DNA of 64,000 nucleotides, taken from the NCBI GenBank assembly GCA_034509925.1, contig CM067528.1:6244001-6308000 (forward strand), given 5' to 3'. How positions within the stretch are numbered: position 1 is the first letter of the stretch; each line of letters opens with the position of its first letter. The stretch is from Hirudinaria manillensis. Lineage: Eukaryota; Annelida; Clitellata; Hirudinida; Hirudinidae. Positions 1 to 12,400 of this stretch are shown here, in pieces. Both the position numbers and the translations under genes were made by a program. Below the pieces are notes generated by a model. It made no database searches and had not been told where the DNA came from. It saw nothing but the letters and a program-made list of their open reading frames with translations.

Positions 1-588
1 TAAACTACTTCAAAATAAAATGTTAGGCTGAAAATGCAATTGTTGAGGATGTGGTTGTTTAGCCTAAATTCTGTGTCACTTATCCACTGCTTTCCATAAA
101 AACCCACTCATTGCATGAACTAAGTAAGCATTTCTGAAAAAGTCCAACAGAATATTTAAGATAAATATATCAGAGGCAGGGGTCAACATTCCAAAGGTAT
201 GTTATTTAGTTTTGCAGCAAAGAACTTGTATTCCATAATCACAAATTTGAGTTGATGGCTAATTAAATGGATTTAATTTTTCTGCTGTTAGGATAGTTTG
301 AAATTAATTAAAAATGGTTGAAAATCTCTTAAACTGAATTTTATGTCTAACAGTTACCAAAAATAGAACAAATATTTCCATGGTGTCACAGCAGGGATGC
401 ATAGATTGACATTGCTTGATTTACATATTTTCTAACATTTGCCAAGTTGCAGCCACCACATTTCACTAGTTTTGGTCATTGAGAGAATATGCATTAATAT
501 AATCAGCCCAGATGATCATTGGTCTGACTATACCTAGCAATATGCAGGGATACACACTCCCAGATGTTGGCTGATGACTCCCATACAC
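1..588. other. Intergenic or intronic DNA, nothing recognised
   Basis: AT-rich sequence with no recognisable exon, repeat boundary or RNA gene. It may be an intron of the doubtful plus-strand exon just downstream. Confidence 0.4.
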
Positions 589-841
589 AGCAAACATGAA
601 TGACACCCCCTCTTGGGTCAAGTTCCCACCTAAATCATTGGAAAGCTTATTGCTACAATTGCAGCAGAAACAGACTGAGAACCTTAACAGGCATGCTTAT
701 TCTAATGATGTCCCAAAAATTATACAAAATTATAACAAAGGTTTGAAGAGTTCAAAATTCAACTATGAATCTGTAATCATGATGACCCATTTAGATACAA
801 GATCTTATAAGTCAAATCTTATACAACAAACCCAAACATAA
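589..841 (+). CDS. Possible terminal exon of an unknown plus-strand gene
   Basis: An open stretch of about 83 codons follows a plausible acceptor (atacacag at 581-588) and ends at a TAA at 839-841. The predicted peptide is polar and Gln/Asn-rich around LLLQLQQKQ and matches no family I know. It would be convergent with MRPS5, whose poly(A) signal lies 50 bases further on. No upstream exon was found inside the window, so this could be a chance ORF. An internal ATG lies at 596. Confidence 0.25.
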
Positions 842-889
842 AGAGCTGAATTCAAAGCCGACCGACACCCGTCAGGCAAAATCCACAAG

Positions 890-895
890 TTTATT
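890..895 (-). terminator. Poly(A) signal of MRPS5
   Basis: AATAAA on the minus strand, 45 bases downstream of the MRPS5 stop codon, a normal position for a cleavage signal. Confidence 0.6.
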
Positions 896-940
896 CATGA
901 AATACATTCGATAGAAGACAAACATTAACTTTAACATTGT

Positions 941-3900
941 TCAAGCCAAGCCAGCTGATCTGATGATTGCTGCTTGATACTGATTCCTCCTAACATTAAC
1001 TTCTTTCTGTCTTTTTATATATGAAGGCCATTTATAATAGCCCCACTCTTTAGGCTTTCTGGGGAGTTCACACTTTCCTCCGTAATATAACCTTTCAAAA
1101 CTAACCTGCAAGTACGCAAATACATGGAAATTGCAATTAAGTTGTATCAACTGCAATCAAACCAAACCTCCAAATCCTCTTCTTCGTCGACCAAGATTTC
1201 CTTCTTTACATCAGTCGGAGAAGCAATAACTCGTGGCTTATAATCCTCTTCTTTCTTGAATTCAACAACATGATAACCCAGCCTATGTGCCAACTCGGAA
1301 TGGGTTTCCTAAAATCCAAATCGTCATCGGGTCATTCCGTTAACCGAGGTTAAAATCGTCCGCGTGACGCAGCTCTTTTGAGCGGATCCGAGAGCATTTT
1401 AAAGATAAGAAAGCTCGTGAAACCTGATTGATGAGAGCAAGGAAGAAAGCTTTGGTGACGTTTTGAATGCACTTGGTGCTTGCTTCAACTTTACAATGCA
1501 GGTTTTTTATGCCCATAACTTGACAGATGGATTTAATAACACGATGGCACCTTAAGCCGAACCCTGTGAACGAGCAAAATTGTTAAATATATTTCTCGTA
1601 GCGTAATGGTGGGCTCTAAAATTATATTTTCATCAAACCTTCCTCTTTCTTATGAATGAAAATTTTGCTCCTAAAGAATTGAGAGTACATGTTGTGGTAC
1701 ACAGTATGGTCTTCAAATCTTGGAATGTGGAGCAAATGCTGTCCTGCTCTGTTTTTTGCCTAATTATAAATTTATCGATTCAATTCATTTTTCTAGAAAC
1801 GTTACATAAAAAACAATCATAATAAAGAAAAACATTTACCATCCTCAAAGCTGCCTTTGCATTCATTGATTTTCCAAGCCCAAAACCTAATGAATGATGC
1901 ATCGAGATAAAGTTGAAAATAATGTAGAGTAATTAAAATATTTTCCATATTAGTTACATAGTGCATACAATTATTATATACATAATGTTTACAAACATAT
2001 GCCCACCTGCCATGCCATTTTTATTGCCAGTGACAACAAAAGCAGAAAATCTCATTTTCCTTCCAAGGGTGCCACTCATGATTGAGACATTCTTAAACTG
2101 ATGAAACAATGGTTGTTATTATTATCATTATTATTATTATTAGTAGTAGTAGTATCATTATTAATATTATTATTATAAATGTCGATATAATTGTAACCAT
2201 TTGGTAAAGGATCGTATTGACAAGGAAATAAAATGTCAATGCAGTCCATTTACACTATAGTGCCACAGCTATTTTAACAATCACTCATATATCCTGATAT
2301 CATTTCCAATGACACCTATGGAAGTACAAGTTGGGATTTGTAAACCACAACATGGAATCACAACTGCTACAATTAATGGCATCTGCAGGAACACAGCTAA
2401 CTTGTACCATGTGCAGCATCTATGCAACAAGTACATAGACATTGTAAATCTGGAAAACATAGAAATTAAAACAAACCTCTAAAACAATTGTGTCAAATCC
2501 TTCAAAGGTATCTGGAATCAAGTATTGCAATCAATTAAGCAATTCTACACTTTTAAAAGTTTTAATTAACAATATTCGGATATTTAAGCAAAGTCAAAAT
2601 CTGTTCAACATAACCATATAAGCATAATTAAGTAATGTCCATATTTTATTGCATCACACTAAATACAATGGTTTACAAGATGCATCCATTGCTATATCGT
2701 CCTAGAAATCAATCATTATTAGTATTACGTAAATTTCATGTCGGTTTTTCGGCATAGTTTTTTATCCAGTTATGTATGAATGTTGAGCACTTATGTTGTT
2801 ATATTATTACAAGAAAAAATGCTACTCACAGTCCCCAATAGGATCAGGTGGTCCAATGGATCTTCCTGTTATTTTAGTGCCAGAATATCCCCTCTCCAAA
2901 GGAGTCAGTTTGGCAAAGCGTGATCCAACATGATCTCTCATTTTCAAAAGTTCCTCTTCCTTCTGAGGATCTCTCTGTCCTTGGATGGGCATGACTTTGA
3001 AGCCCTTGCTTACGGCAGGAGTATTTAGACCAGGCCACATCACGTTTGCACGACCTAATTTCAATTAGTAATCAGAATTGCTTACCAGAAAATTAAATAA
3101 AAGATTAATTGGTATTAGTGGTAATATGGTTTTTTTGGTAAATATCAAAACCAATTTTATTGAAAGGCCGGTCTATTTTCTGTTCTTATGATTAAACTTT
3201 TAATGTTTATTATAATGAATATCTCACCTGATCCAAGAGTTTGGCCTCTGTTTAAATCTCCCACCCTTTTTCCAGAACGTTTGGCTCGTCCTTTCTTCCT
3301 TCCAGCATTACTAACTCCATACATACCTTGTCTTAGCTTCTCACCAGAAACTAGAATAAATGTAGGCGTAATTAAAAAAATGATATATTATATAAACAAA
3401 TTATGAGACAAATACAAAAAATATAACTTTAGCATCACATCCATTTAAAAAATGTGAATATATACTAGGATTTCTATTATTGGCACTAACAACTTCATGA
3501 TTCATTATTAAGAAATAATATGGGCTTAGGATACTCATTAATGTCTCAGACAAAATTAAATTTCGCAAAATTTCAAATAACTACATACTTTGAGTGAAGA
3601 ATGTGGAATATAATTTTTTATCTCCTGCAAACTGATTGCTTTCCTGGAAAAAACTTTGGGCCACAACACGCCGACACCCATGGGAAACTGTGGGTTCAGC
3701 TACATTAAAAATACATATCTTGTTAAAATTGGTAAATGGAATATAACTTAAAGTAAAAAATTAAGGAGGCACATGTTAACTATTTTTGGATATTCTTCAT
3801 GTCCTTTTTCAGTTCATCTTTATGCAAATTACAGCAAGCATAAGCCTAAACGTTCTCCCTTAGGATATTTATACCAAAATTATTTGTACATTACCAATTC

Positions 3901-4163
3901 ATTCACTATCTATTTAAACTACTTCAACATCGAAAGTTGATTAGAAAAAAAATTCGATACCCGATTATTATTCAAGTAGTTTTTCCAACAAAATAATAAA
4001 GCAAAACTTTAAATCATTATCAGTTCTTAAAAGTTACTGAAGGCGTTCTTGGTCAGAGGCAGCTACTGGAAATCAAATTGCTTCAAACGACGTAAATTTA
4101 TTAACCTGCGTTAAACGTGCTAAAAAGTACCCTCGAAGTAAATCCCAAAATCCGCCAGCTCAT
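941..4163 (-). CDS. MRPS5: Mitochondrial ribosomal protein uS5m (MRPS5), complete 11-exon gene
   Basis: Structural protein of the mitochondrial small ribosomal subunit. Coding exons, 5' to 3': 4163-4106, 3699-3589, 3350-3228, 3054-2830, 2511-2477, 2097-2007, 1886-1840, 1759-1639, 1563-1424, 1308-1168, 1105-941. All introns are GT-AG, phases agree at every junction, and the total is 418 aa (human about 430). The first 19 residues, starting MSWRILGFTSRVLF, lack acidic residues and carry Arg, as expected for a matrix-targeting signal. The family-specific basic stretch ending DLNRGQ is followed by WPGL and GPPDP. The S5 N-terminal RNA-binding domain spans about residues 178-250 (GRKMRFSAFVV, GNKNGMAGFGLGKS). 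The C-terminal S5 domain follows (GLRCHRVI), and then a tail with GYYKWPSY. Exons as short as 35 and 47 bp occur. Assignment is firm; exact ends of the smallest exons need cDNA. Confidence 0.93.
2118..2176. repeat. (TTA/GTA) trinucleotide microsatellite
   Basis: Imperfect run of TTA/ATT triplets with an internal GTA block, inside an MRPS5 intron between the exons at 2007-2097 and 2477-2511. Confidence 0.7.
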
Positions 4164-6047
4164 CGTTAACGGCAAGGACGTAGAGCACGGGAAAGTAAAA
4201 ATGTCCGAGATTCAAAACAACTACTAAAAGGCAACAGAATTTAAAAACTTTTGCGTTCTAACTAATTAAGTTTTTAGATGTTTAAATAATAACTGTAAAA
4301 AATTATTTGTGATAACGTTAATAAAAATGCATATATTCACCTTTGGATTTGTTTAAATTGTGAATAAAATTGTTTTTAATGTTTAAATTATAGCAGAAAA
4401 ATAATTAATTTTGTTTAATAATTACTCGGTTTGTAATACTTCTGTTTTGTTGTTCTGCGCGGACGGGCTATGATAAGTCGTTTTGTTGAGTTCGATATCC
4501 GGAAAGTGCTATCACATCCAGGTAGAGCATAAATTGAACTAGAATTATCGACTAAATGCAACATGCAGGATATTTATGCAGACTGAAATTCAATTATATA
4601 TAAACCGGGCACTCAGATAATAAAAATGGTTATCAGCGACATACAAAAAATTCCCTCGAAATCATCATCATCATCACTATCCATCAGAAACCCCACACGT
4701 TAACCACGCGTAGCCCACCCGAAATTAATGTTTGCCAATTTGCAAAACATTTTCTGAGAAATAAATGATTGACAGTTTATAAAATGTTTATCGCAAAACA
4801 ATGCCATCATTTTTTCATAGTTTCACATCCTCTATTTCGGGCATTTGCAATTTAACTTTCAAGCACTGTTTAACCATCCACGTGGCGGTATAAATACTTG
4901 GGTTTTTTTATTATCCCACAAATATATAAAAAAATTAGTTAAATGGATAAGACGTCTAACTTTAAAATTAATCTAGATGTTTTATTAAAGAGCTATGCGA
5001 TCGAAATATTTGATCAAGAAGTCAATTGTAGGGGTGGATGCACCATTTTGAATGGGGATGGTTGAAGTGCTCTTCATCAAATTCCTTCCAATTCTACATT
5101 TGATTACGGTCGTTTGTTTGAGAAAATTTGTGACACAACCACATATTTGCGTAAAAATGTTTTGAAAAAAATGAATTTGCTAATCCTTTATACATTTTCA
5201 ATCATTTCAAGAAACCACAGAAGTGTTACTGAAAACGCCTGGTCACCCAAGCTGTAATGCTTAAAGTAGCTGCATGTGGAATTTAAAGACAGATGAAATA
5301 GAGGAGCACAAGAAACAAAAGAAAAAAAAAAGTTATTTTCAGCCAATGAAAAATCACAGTGATAGAAATGATGATGAAAATTATGCTGCAAGATGATTTG
5401 TCAGCCAAGTTTTGAGAGTTTTGGTGGCTTATGATCTGTGGAAAGTTATGTTGATTTCCCTGCATACCGTGGTTTTTAAACGAAGGTGATGGTAAAGGTA
5501 GGAGGGCAAATTGTAACTTACTTCAAAGCTCAAATTGTGGACAACAAACTTTCTGAAGTGAGATAGCAGGGAGATAACATCCTGACCTTCATCTTCAGAT
5601 TATTATTTAAGAGTTTAAAACACACTTCAAGCAATCATAAATTTGATACTTATTTGCTGAAGTTAAATTGTGTTGAACCATTTAACCATTCTGAAATTTA
5701 AAAAAGCTAACTATTACTCCATTAGTTTGTTTTTTTTATTATATAAAAATCTACAATTAATAATAGAAAGTTAGACACACAAACATGCTCAGTTCTTTTG
5801 CAACACATCCGAAAGGATAGTGCATTTCACACGGAGATGGGGCAGTTGTAGGATCCCTCCTCAACGAGCTATTATGGTTTTAGTTTTTGAAAATTTTTAT
5901 TAAAAGTGGTTTTGGAACCAAGATACAAAGCTCAAACATGGTCTGCAACGATTTTTGTTTACTCTGTGAATAAAAACATACGAAGATGAAATGGTAAAAG
6001 TGGCGCATAAAGCCCTGATCCCCTACTGCATAAAATAATCAAATGAA
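4164..6047. other. Intergenic region between MRPS5 and the putative glycosyltransferase gene
   Basis: Contains the MRPS5 5' flank and promoter (no clear TATA or initiator seen) and the 3' flank of the downstream gene. There is a short CAT-rich run near 4660. Short ORFs around 5190-5465 look random and Phe-rich. No gene recognised. Confidence 0.5.
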
Positions 6048-7760
6048 CTAAGGAACACCATTTTCTTCAATTATTCTTGTGAATTCTTTATGATAAGAAT
6101 TACAATATTTAAATTCTCTGCTGTGTTTTCCAAATAGTAAACCAGTGAGAGGTACAATCTTTTTCCAAACCTCAGGCCTGTATCCATGACTTGGGAGATG
6201 TGCATCTATTTTGTCATCAATAGTTTGGCTCAGAATCCAAGAATTCCTGTCAATCCTATCCAGCCCTGTATTCCTAGAACTGTACTTCACATCAGCTGGA
6301 TGATTGTCAACCCATAAAGCAATGAATATACTAATAAGCATCTGATCAAGGAACCAGCCTATGTTATCACCCTTGTGAGTCGGTCTCAAGGCAATGGAGC
6401 CAAATTCTCTGACTACTTGGCCAAGTATTTCATCAACCGAACTAGGCGACACTGAGAAATGACTTGTGAGTTTATGCCATGTTTTTATTTTCATACCCAC
6501 ATTTGACATGGGTAGCATCCTATAAACTCTTCCTCTGTGTTTAAATGGAGAACAACATTCTGCATTGAGAGATAAAATGTGCTTGTTGTGGGGCAGCAAA
6601 TATTCTTCCCTATTGATAGGCCAGATATCTGCATCTGAAGTCAATAAATAAGCATCTTCTGTTGAGTTGTTTTGAGTATAAAGGATGTTTCCAGCATAAA
6701 TTCTTGAAATCTGTATGAAGACATTAATTACAGGAAACATTTCAAAATTTCTTAAATAGTTCATAAAGTAAAAAGATCACTTGACAAATACAATTTTAGA
6801 TTATTATAAAACCTCATTCACCTGACTAAGCATTGTGCTCATATGTGACCTTGGTTCGAGAAATATAAGGATTGTTTTGAATGTCTTTAGTTGGTCTAAC
6901 ACAAAACTAAGCAATGGGTCACTGTTCCAAATAATGTGTGATCCAACTATGATAACAACAGAGTCAAACTGGATTCTTTTCCAAGCAAGAACAGTTAATG
7001 GAAGATAGAAAATGAAGGAAAGTGAATTTCTCGAATCGGTTGTTGTTGAGAAAACCACATATTTTGTGCTGAAATATTTAATTTAATTTATTGAGATGTT
7101 TTTTTTTACAAAGGGCATTGTTAACAGACACTTAGGAATTCAGTAAACCTTTCATAATCCTTTTCTGAATGATTTATTCTAGACTTATAGGAAATATAAA
7201 AATATCTCATTTAAAAAAGTTCCTTACTGATAATAAGATTCTCACCCATTCACTAAGTTTCCATAAATTGTAATATCATCTTGCGAGAGGCTCCTAAGAT
7301 TCACCCGTGTTTGTCTGCTGTCCTTTTCGGACTCAAATATAGAATGATTCCTCCCATAATTTGATTTACCATTTACCGCCTCCTGCCCAGTTTTACCATA
7401 ATGATTGTCGGGCTTTAAAGGGATAGTTGTGTTTTTACCGAGATCTTTAAATGAATCACCAAAAATAAAATGAATTAATTCCAAGTCTCTATTACTTTTA
7501 TTTCCATTTTCACTTAATTTTGAGCCTAATGTAGTGGACATCACAAACTGTCGATAAGTACCTGTATCGCTAAAATCCGAAGAAGATTCGGACTTGAAAT
7601 ATTTTGTTTTATTTGATATGTAGTGTACGTGCTTAATAATTCTTTGACCGGTAATATTACCATTACGTGACGGCACATAACCTCGCAAAACAAACTCGGT
7701 GGCAAAAATGATAACCAAAACAGCAAACGACAATTTTATAACTCGGACGCTGATATACAT
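6048..7760 (-). CDS. Putative Golgi glycosyltransferase, type II membrane protein with DxD motif (3 exons)
   Basis: Exons 7760-7246, 7068-6822 and 6710-6048, GT-AG introns with matching phases (2, 0), 474 aa. The ATG at 7760 is followed by a short cytoplasmic end and one hydrophobic segment (about residues 8-27), giving the type II topology usual for Golgi enzymes. Residues about 30-170 form a polar stem with N-glycosylation sequons. The catalytic-looking part starts with a beta-strand pattern (DSVVIIVG), followed by TSDADIWPI with the DxD at about 280-282. DxD motifs bind the nucleotide-sugar metal ion. Further on are PMSNVG and a WFLDQ segment. I cannot name the family or substrate, so the glycosyltransferase call is inferred from topology plus DxD. 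Expected location is the Golgi lumen. An alternative is a related nucleotide-diphospho-sugar protein without activity. Confidence 0.65.
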
Positions 7761-8214
7761 TATTACACCTGGCTGGTGTGACGGTATAGGAAGTAAACTT
7801 AAAAATTAAAAAGAAATTAGTATAGATAGCTTTATTTTTAAATTATTTTTAAACCTCCAAAGCAAAGTTAATTAGGACACTTTTTATGATTTTATGTGTC
7901 ATTTGATTATTCCATATTGTTATGAACAATATTTAATAACTATAGTATACTTTATGAGGTGGAAATTTGTGAACTTCGGGGGTTTGCTCTAGCTTTTTTT
8001 TAGTTGTTGGGTCTGAAATGTAGGTCATAGGCCGCTGGACAAATGACGTCAATTTTTGGCATTTCCTATGCACGATCGTCGACGACTCCTAATTCCTAAC
8101 ATTATTTATTTTTCCAAACAATCTTTAACTGCATTAATATGAAAGCAAAATAAAGAGAAATATAAAACCGAGTTTCGAATTATAGAAAAGGTTATGTCGC
8201 CCTAGGACTATAAT
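7761..8214. other. 5' flank of the putative glycosyltransferase gene
   Basis: AT-rich sequence upstream of the minus-strand gene starting at 7760. No further exon or clear promoter element seen. Confidence 0.4.
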
Positions 8215-8749
8215 CATCCCAGCTAAAACACCCCGGAGGGACCCGCGCGGGCATATTTGCGGGTCCCGCCTTGGTTTTGTTCACGGGGGCGCAAGGCACC
8301 CTTGCGGGCTGCCCGGCTATTAAATAGCAACCACTGCCCTTTATTCCAAGAAAGGCAGCACTCTATCAGGCGTACCTCCGCCCATTTGTTTAGCCATTAA
8401 TTAATAATAATAATAATAATTCGGTTCGTTAGAGTGGCATATGTCCGGAGGACTTCAAGGCCACTGAGGGGAGTGGGGTGACATTCCCTGAAGAGGAAGG
8501 TCTTCAGGGCGGAGTGGAAGCTGGCTGGGTCTGAGGTCATCACTGCGGGATCTAATCTGTTCCACATTCGTGAAAACTCACTTTAAGTAGCTCCTAACGT
8601 TATTTAGTGAGCACATTCACGTTAAAAAATCCTCTGCACTAACAACTACTTTAGCGAGAATTTTTAAACTAAATAAAATCAAAATTGTTTAGCTGATGCG
8701 GGCAAAACGGTCAACCCTCACCGGCCCCCGGGCTGTGTTCGCTGGGATG
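8215..8749. mobile_element. GC-rich TIR-bounded repeat, probable non-autonomous DNA transposon
   Basis: The ends form imperfect inverted repeats: the left end reads CATCCCAGCTAAAACACCCC and the right end, reverse-complemented, reads CATCCCAGCGAACACAGCCC. The interior is much more GC-rich than the flanks, contains a (TAA)n run near 8401-8419, and carries a minus-strand reverse-transcriptase-like scrap at about 8424-8588. I found no convincing target-site duplication, so the exact ends and superfamily are open. It has no transposase ORF. Confidence 0.45.
8424..8588 (-). pseudogene. Reverse-transcriptase C-terminal scrap (LINE-like)
   Basis: The minus strand reads through WNRLDPAVMTSDPASFHSAL and then KTFLF. 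This resembles the end of non-LTR reverse-transcriptase ORFs, where a W-N-x-L-P/D motif precedes a short F-K/R helix. It is short, lacks the catalytic domain and sits inside the TIR-bounded repeat, which suggests nested insertion or capture. Confidence 0.4.
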
Positions 8750-9481
8750 GTGGTTGAATTTAAAAGTTTAAATTCCTTTAAAAAAGCGTTTGTCCATGAC
8801 TGTATTTTAAGTAAAATTGTACATTTTGTACATAGAAATTCAGCAACAGTCAAATTATGTACTCAGAACATGTAAAATGAGTCAACAGGTCAATAAAATT
8901 TGTAATTCGCTTGAAGAACAGTTAAGTGTGATGAAAATTTTAATTTTAAACGATTAATATCGTAATCTCTTTGTAAACGCATTTCAGCATAATTCGATTT
9001 GGTGGTTAAAGCAATTTTCCAGACTTTCACATTCGCAGCACTCGCTCAGAGGAGTGCAGTTGGCATTGCAGTACCAATTTTGAGTCAAGAGTTTATGTAG
9101 GTTGCTATACAGCAAAAGATGCAATCTTGTTTGTAAGTTATAACTTATTGAACCATGGTCTTGAAATTTAAGCGGTCAATTTCCAATCGTTAGATGGTAC
9201 TATAAATAGCCAACCTTCTCATAAAGTTTGTTTTGGGTCTAAATTCCGATGTTCAGATGTTAAGTTGGCCTGTTGAATTTGTCGGCGCTGCAGACGTGTC
9301 TTATGGTTTAAGTTTTGTGTTTGCTTCTTAATATGCTGGATAACAAAATAATCAATATACTTTAATATTTACGGATAAAGAAAATTTGAGATGATATGAA
9401 CATATGTTTTAATGCGAACAAATTTCCATGTCTCTTAAATATAACTCCCTTTTCATGAAATGAGCATCGAGTATTACACGA
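8750..9481. other. Upstream region of the tail-anchored protein gene
   Basis: Between the TIR-bounded repeat and the ATG at 9482. AT-rich, no recognisable exon. It presumably contains the promoter of the plus-strand gene, but I see no defining element. Confidence 0.4.
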
Positions 9482-12400
9482 ATGGATTTTAAAAGAAATA
9501 ACGAAGATACAATCAAGAAGCAGTCAGAAGGTTCGAACGAATTGCTTTCTTATTTTCAACTATCTTGCCAACCAGACACAATAGAATTCGATCATCCGAG
9601 CAACCACATACTACGAGAAGAAGGTGAATTGACTTCAACAAACCATGTGCAAGAAAGTGGAAATTTGTACAATATTGAATTCACTGCTAAAGGTTTTGAT
9701 AATCAAGGCTTACCATCTAGATCCGTGTTTGATTGTTTAAAATATCTAAATGAAGAGAGGATTCATGAGAAGGAAGATGACATGCCTCCTAATTGTGAAG
9801 GTGTCTTCCAATGTTTAAAAACAGACTGTAATTATATTGATGATCTCGCTGAAAAGAATTCTTGCAGTTTCATTTGTGAACATAATCAACTTATGCATAA
9901 ATTTATAGTTCATGAAAATATTCTGACTAACAAGGTTGGTCAAAGCATTTTTGCATTGCACAATGAGAATCCTCAAATGGAGGCTGGTAACTATTTGGTG
10001 TTTTCTACGAGTCTGTCAAAGCTTGCCAATAAGCCTGCTATTTGGGGCAAGTCATTGCACCATGATATAAGTTCTCTGCAAGAGGAAGATGATCTTGGTT
10101 GTGATGTTTCCTGCACTGCTAATCAGCCCAGTCATGACATAACCTGGTGTTCTCTCCCTGAACTAAATCACAGCACACCTATCAAGCATAAATATCTCCT
10201 CCCTGACATAGAACAGTTCCTTCCTTTCCAAACTGACTCTGATGAAGATGAAGATATAGAGGAAAACTATCTAGACACTATGTGGACAAGTTGTGGAACT
10301 CCAAATTTGCCCAGCTGTTGTATGATTGTGAAGTCTGTGGAGAACTTTTATGACAACCCAATGACTCAATCTATGATATGCAAGATGGAAGAAATTGATA
10401 TTGAAGAGACATTAAGGTATTTTGTGCTATATTTTTGTATGTGGAATAACAATTCAATTTTAACATCTTAAAATGTAGTTAATAAGTCATAGTATTAATA
10501 ACTGAACAAAACATTCTTCCTAATTTTGCATAATTCTTTGTACCAATGACAAATCTATTAGCCTCTTTTATATTTAATGCTTGTGAAAAATTTGTGGAAC
10601 AAGAGACAACAATTTACACTACATAAGTCACACCACTCTATTATAATTGAGTTTTATTATTATACTAATTCCTTCATTTAACACAAAAAAACTGAAAAGA
10701 GCAGCAAAAAAAAAATAAAACTCAAAGGGCCAGCCTTAAGGAAGCACATGCTTCCGCTAGTAGACTGACCCATGAAACACAATAAGCAGAAAAGTTAACA
10801 CAAAAAATTAGGAATGATGGTATATAATTAAATGGTTCCATTAATCAGAAGGTATTATGTTTGTATACTGTTAAGTCTTTAGAAACGAAACGAACTTCAA
10901 ACTTCGAAAGAACCAACACGCTCAAAACTATCGTTCGACAACATCCGGCCCCGCCTCCTCGCACATCGTCACAACACCTCCATGCCAGCCGAAAAGTTTC
11001 TCAGAGCTTTTAGGCGTAACCTCTCTGAGTGTCGAGGAAGTGTAGTCTCAGAATCCGGGACTATTGGCCGTTGGAAGTTTCTTCGTCCTTTTGGCCGACC
11101 CCTGGGTCTCCTCGGGACTGTGGTTTGCGCAGTTGTAGAAGTTGAAATGTTCCTTGAATTGGGAGTGGGACCCGGCACCATGCCCGGATCATCGTCTTCC
11201 TCTACCCCATGTCTGGGCCTCAATTGTTCGACGTGCCTTTTCAAAGTGGGTCCTTTTGGCACTGCCTGTATTAAGACATGACGAGGACCCAAGACTTGAA
11301 TCACCACTGCCGGGATCCATCTAGGAATGCGATCCTTGCCTGGACCGCTGCGTTGAACGTAGCATGGCTTCCCGACGGTGAATTGGGTGTTACTCGATCT
11401 CTTTGATGTAGGCTTGTTCTGACGGTTTTGTAGTTCCTGGGCAATGTGCGGCACTGAAGGCAAAAGCGCATCTAATTTGCTTCGTAATTGTCTTCCGTTC
11501 AGAAGTTCACTAGGAGAGTAACCAGACTCCAAAGGAGTTCGACGATATTGCATGAGGAATTCCTGTAGCGCCTGGATAGTTGGAAGCCGCGATTTCTTCA
11601 GGGATTGTTTAAAAGTTTGGACTAATCTTTCCGCCTGCCCGTTTGTAGCTGGATGGTATGGGGCTCCTCTCAGGTGTAGAATACCTCTTTCCCTGAGATA
11701 CTCTTGAAATTCTGAGGATGTAAATGTGGGCGCATTGTCCGTTACGAGAGTATGGGGATATCCAAAATGAGCAAAATCCTCCTCCAGTAATTCCATAGTC
11801 GTTCTGGCAGTTATGCTTGAAGTAGAATGGATGCATGGGTACTTAGAATAACTATCGACTACCACCAGCCAGTTCTTTCCCATGAAATTAACTGCGTGAT
11901 CTACGTGGATTCTACTCCAAGGTCTTTCTGGTAGCATCCACGGATGATTTGAGAACTTTGGTGGGTTGTTCTGATGTTCCGCGCAAGATGTGCATTTCCT
12001 ACACATCTCCTCAATGTCGGCATCAATTCCCGGCCAGTAAACAACGGTTCGTGCCAGTTGCTTCATTCTCCTCATACCGCAATGTCCAAGGTGCAATAGA
12101 CCCATAACGTGTAGTCTAAGTTTCTCAGGAACTACGATTCTGTTTCCGAAGATAAGACAATCATTTTGCACTGTCAGAGCATCTTCCAACTTTTGAAAAT
12201 GTCGAATTTGTGCATCTACAACTCGAGGCCATCCCTCTTTTAAGAATCGTACGACAGTTGAAATTATCCTGTCTCTGCGCGATTCCTTTGTCAAGACCTG
12301 AGAATCAGTTGGTCGGATCTGTTTACTTATGGCACTGATTGTACAAACTGTAAGGTCGTCGTCTTCATCCTCACCGGCGTCAAAATTGTCATCTTTCCCA

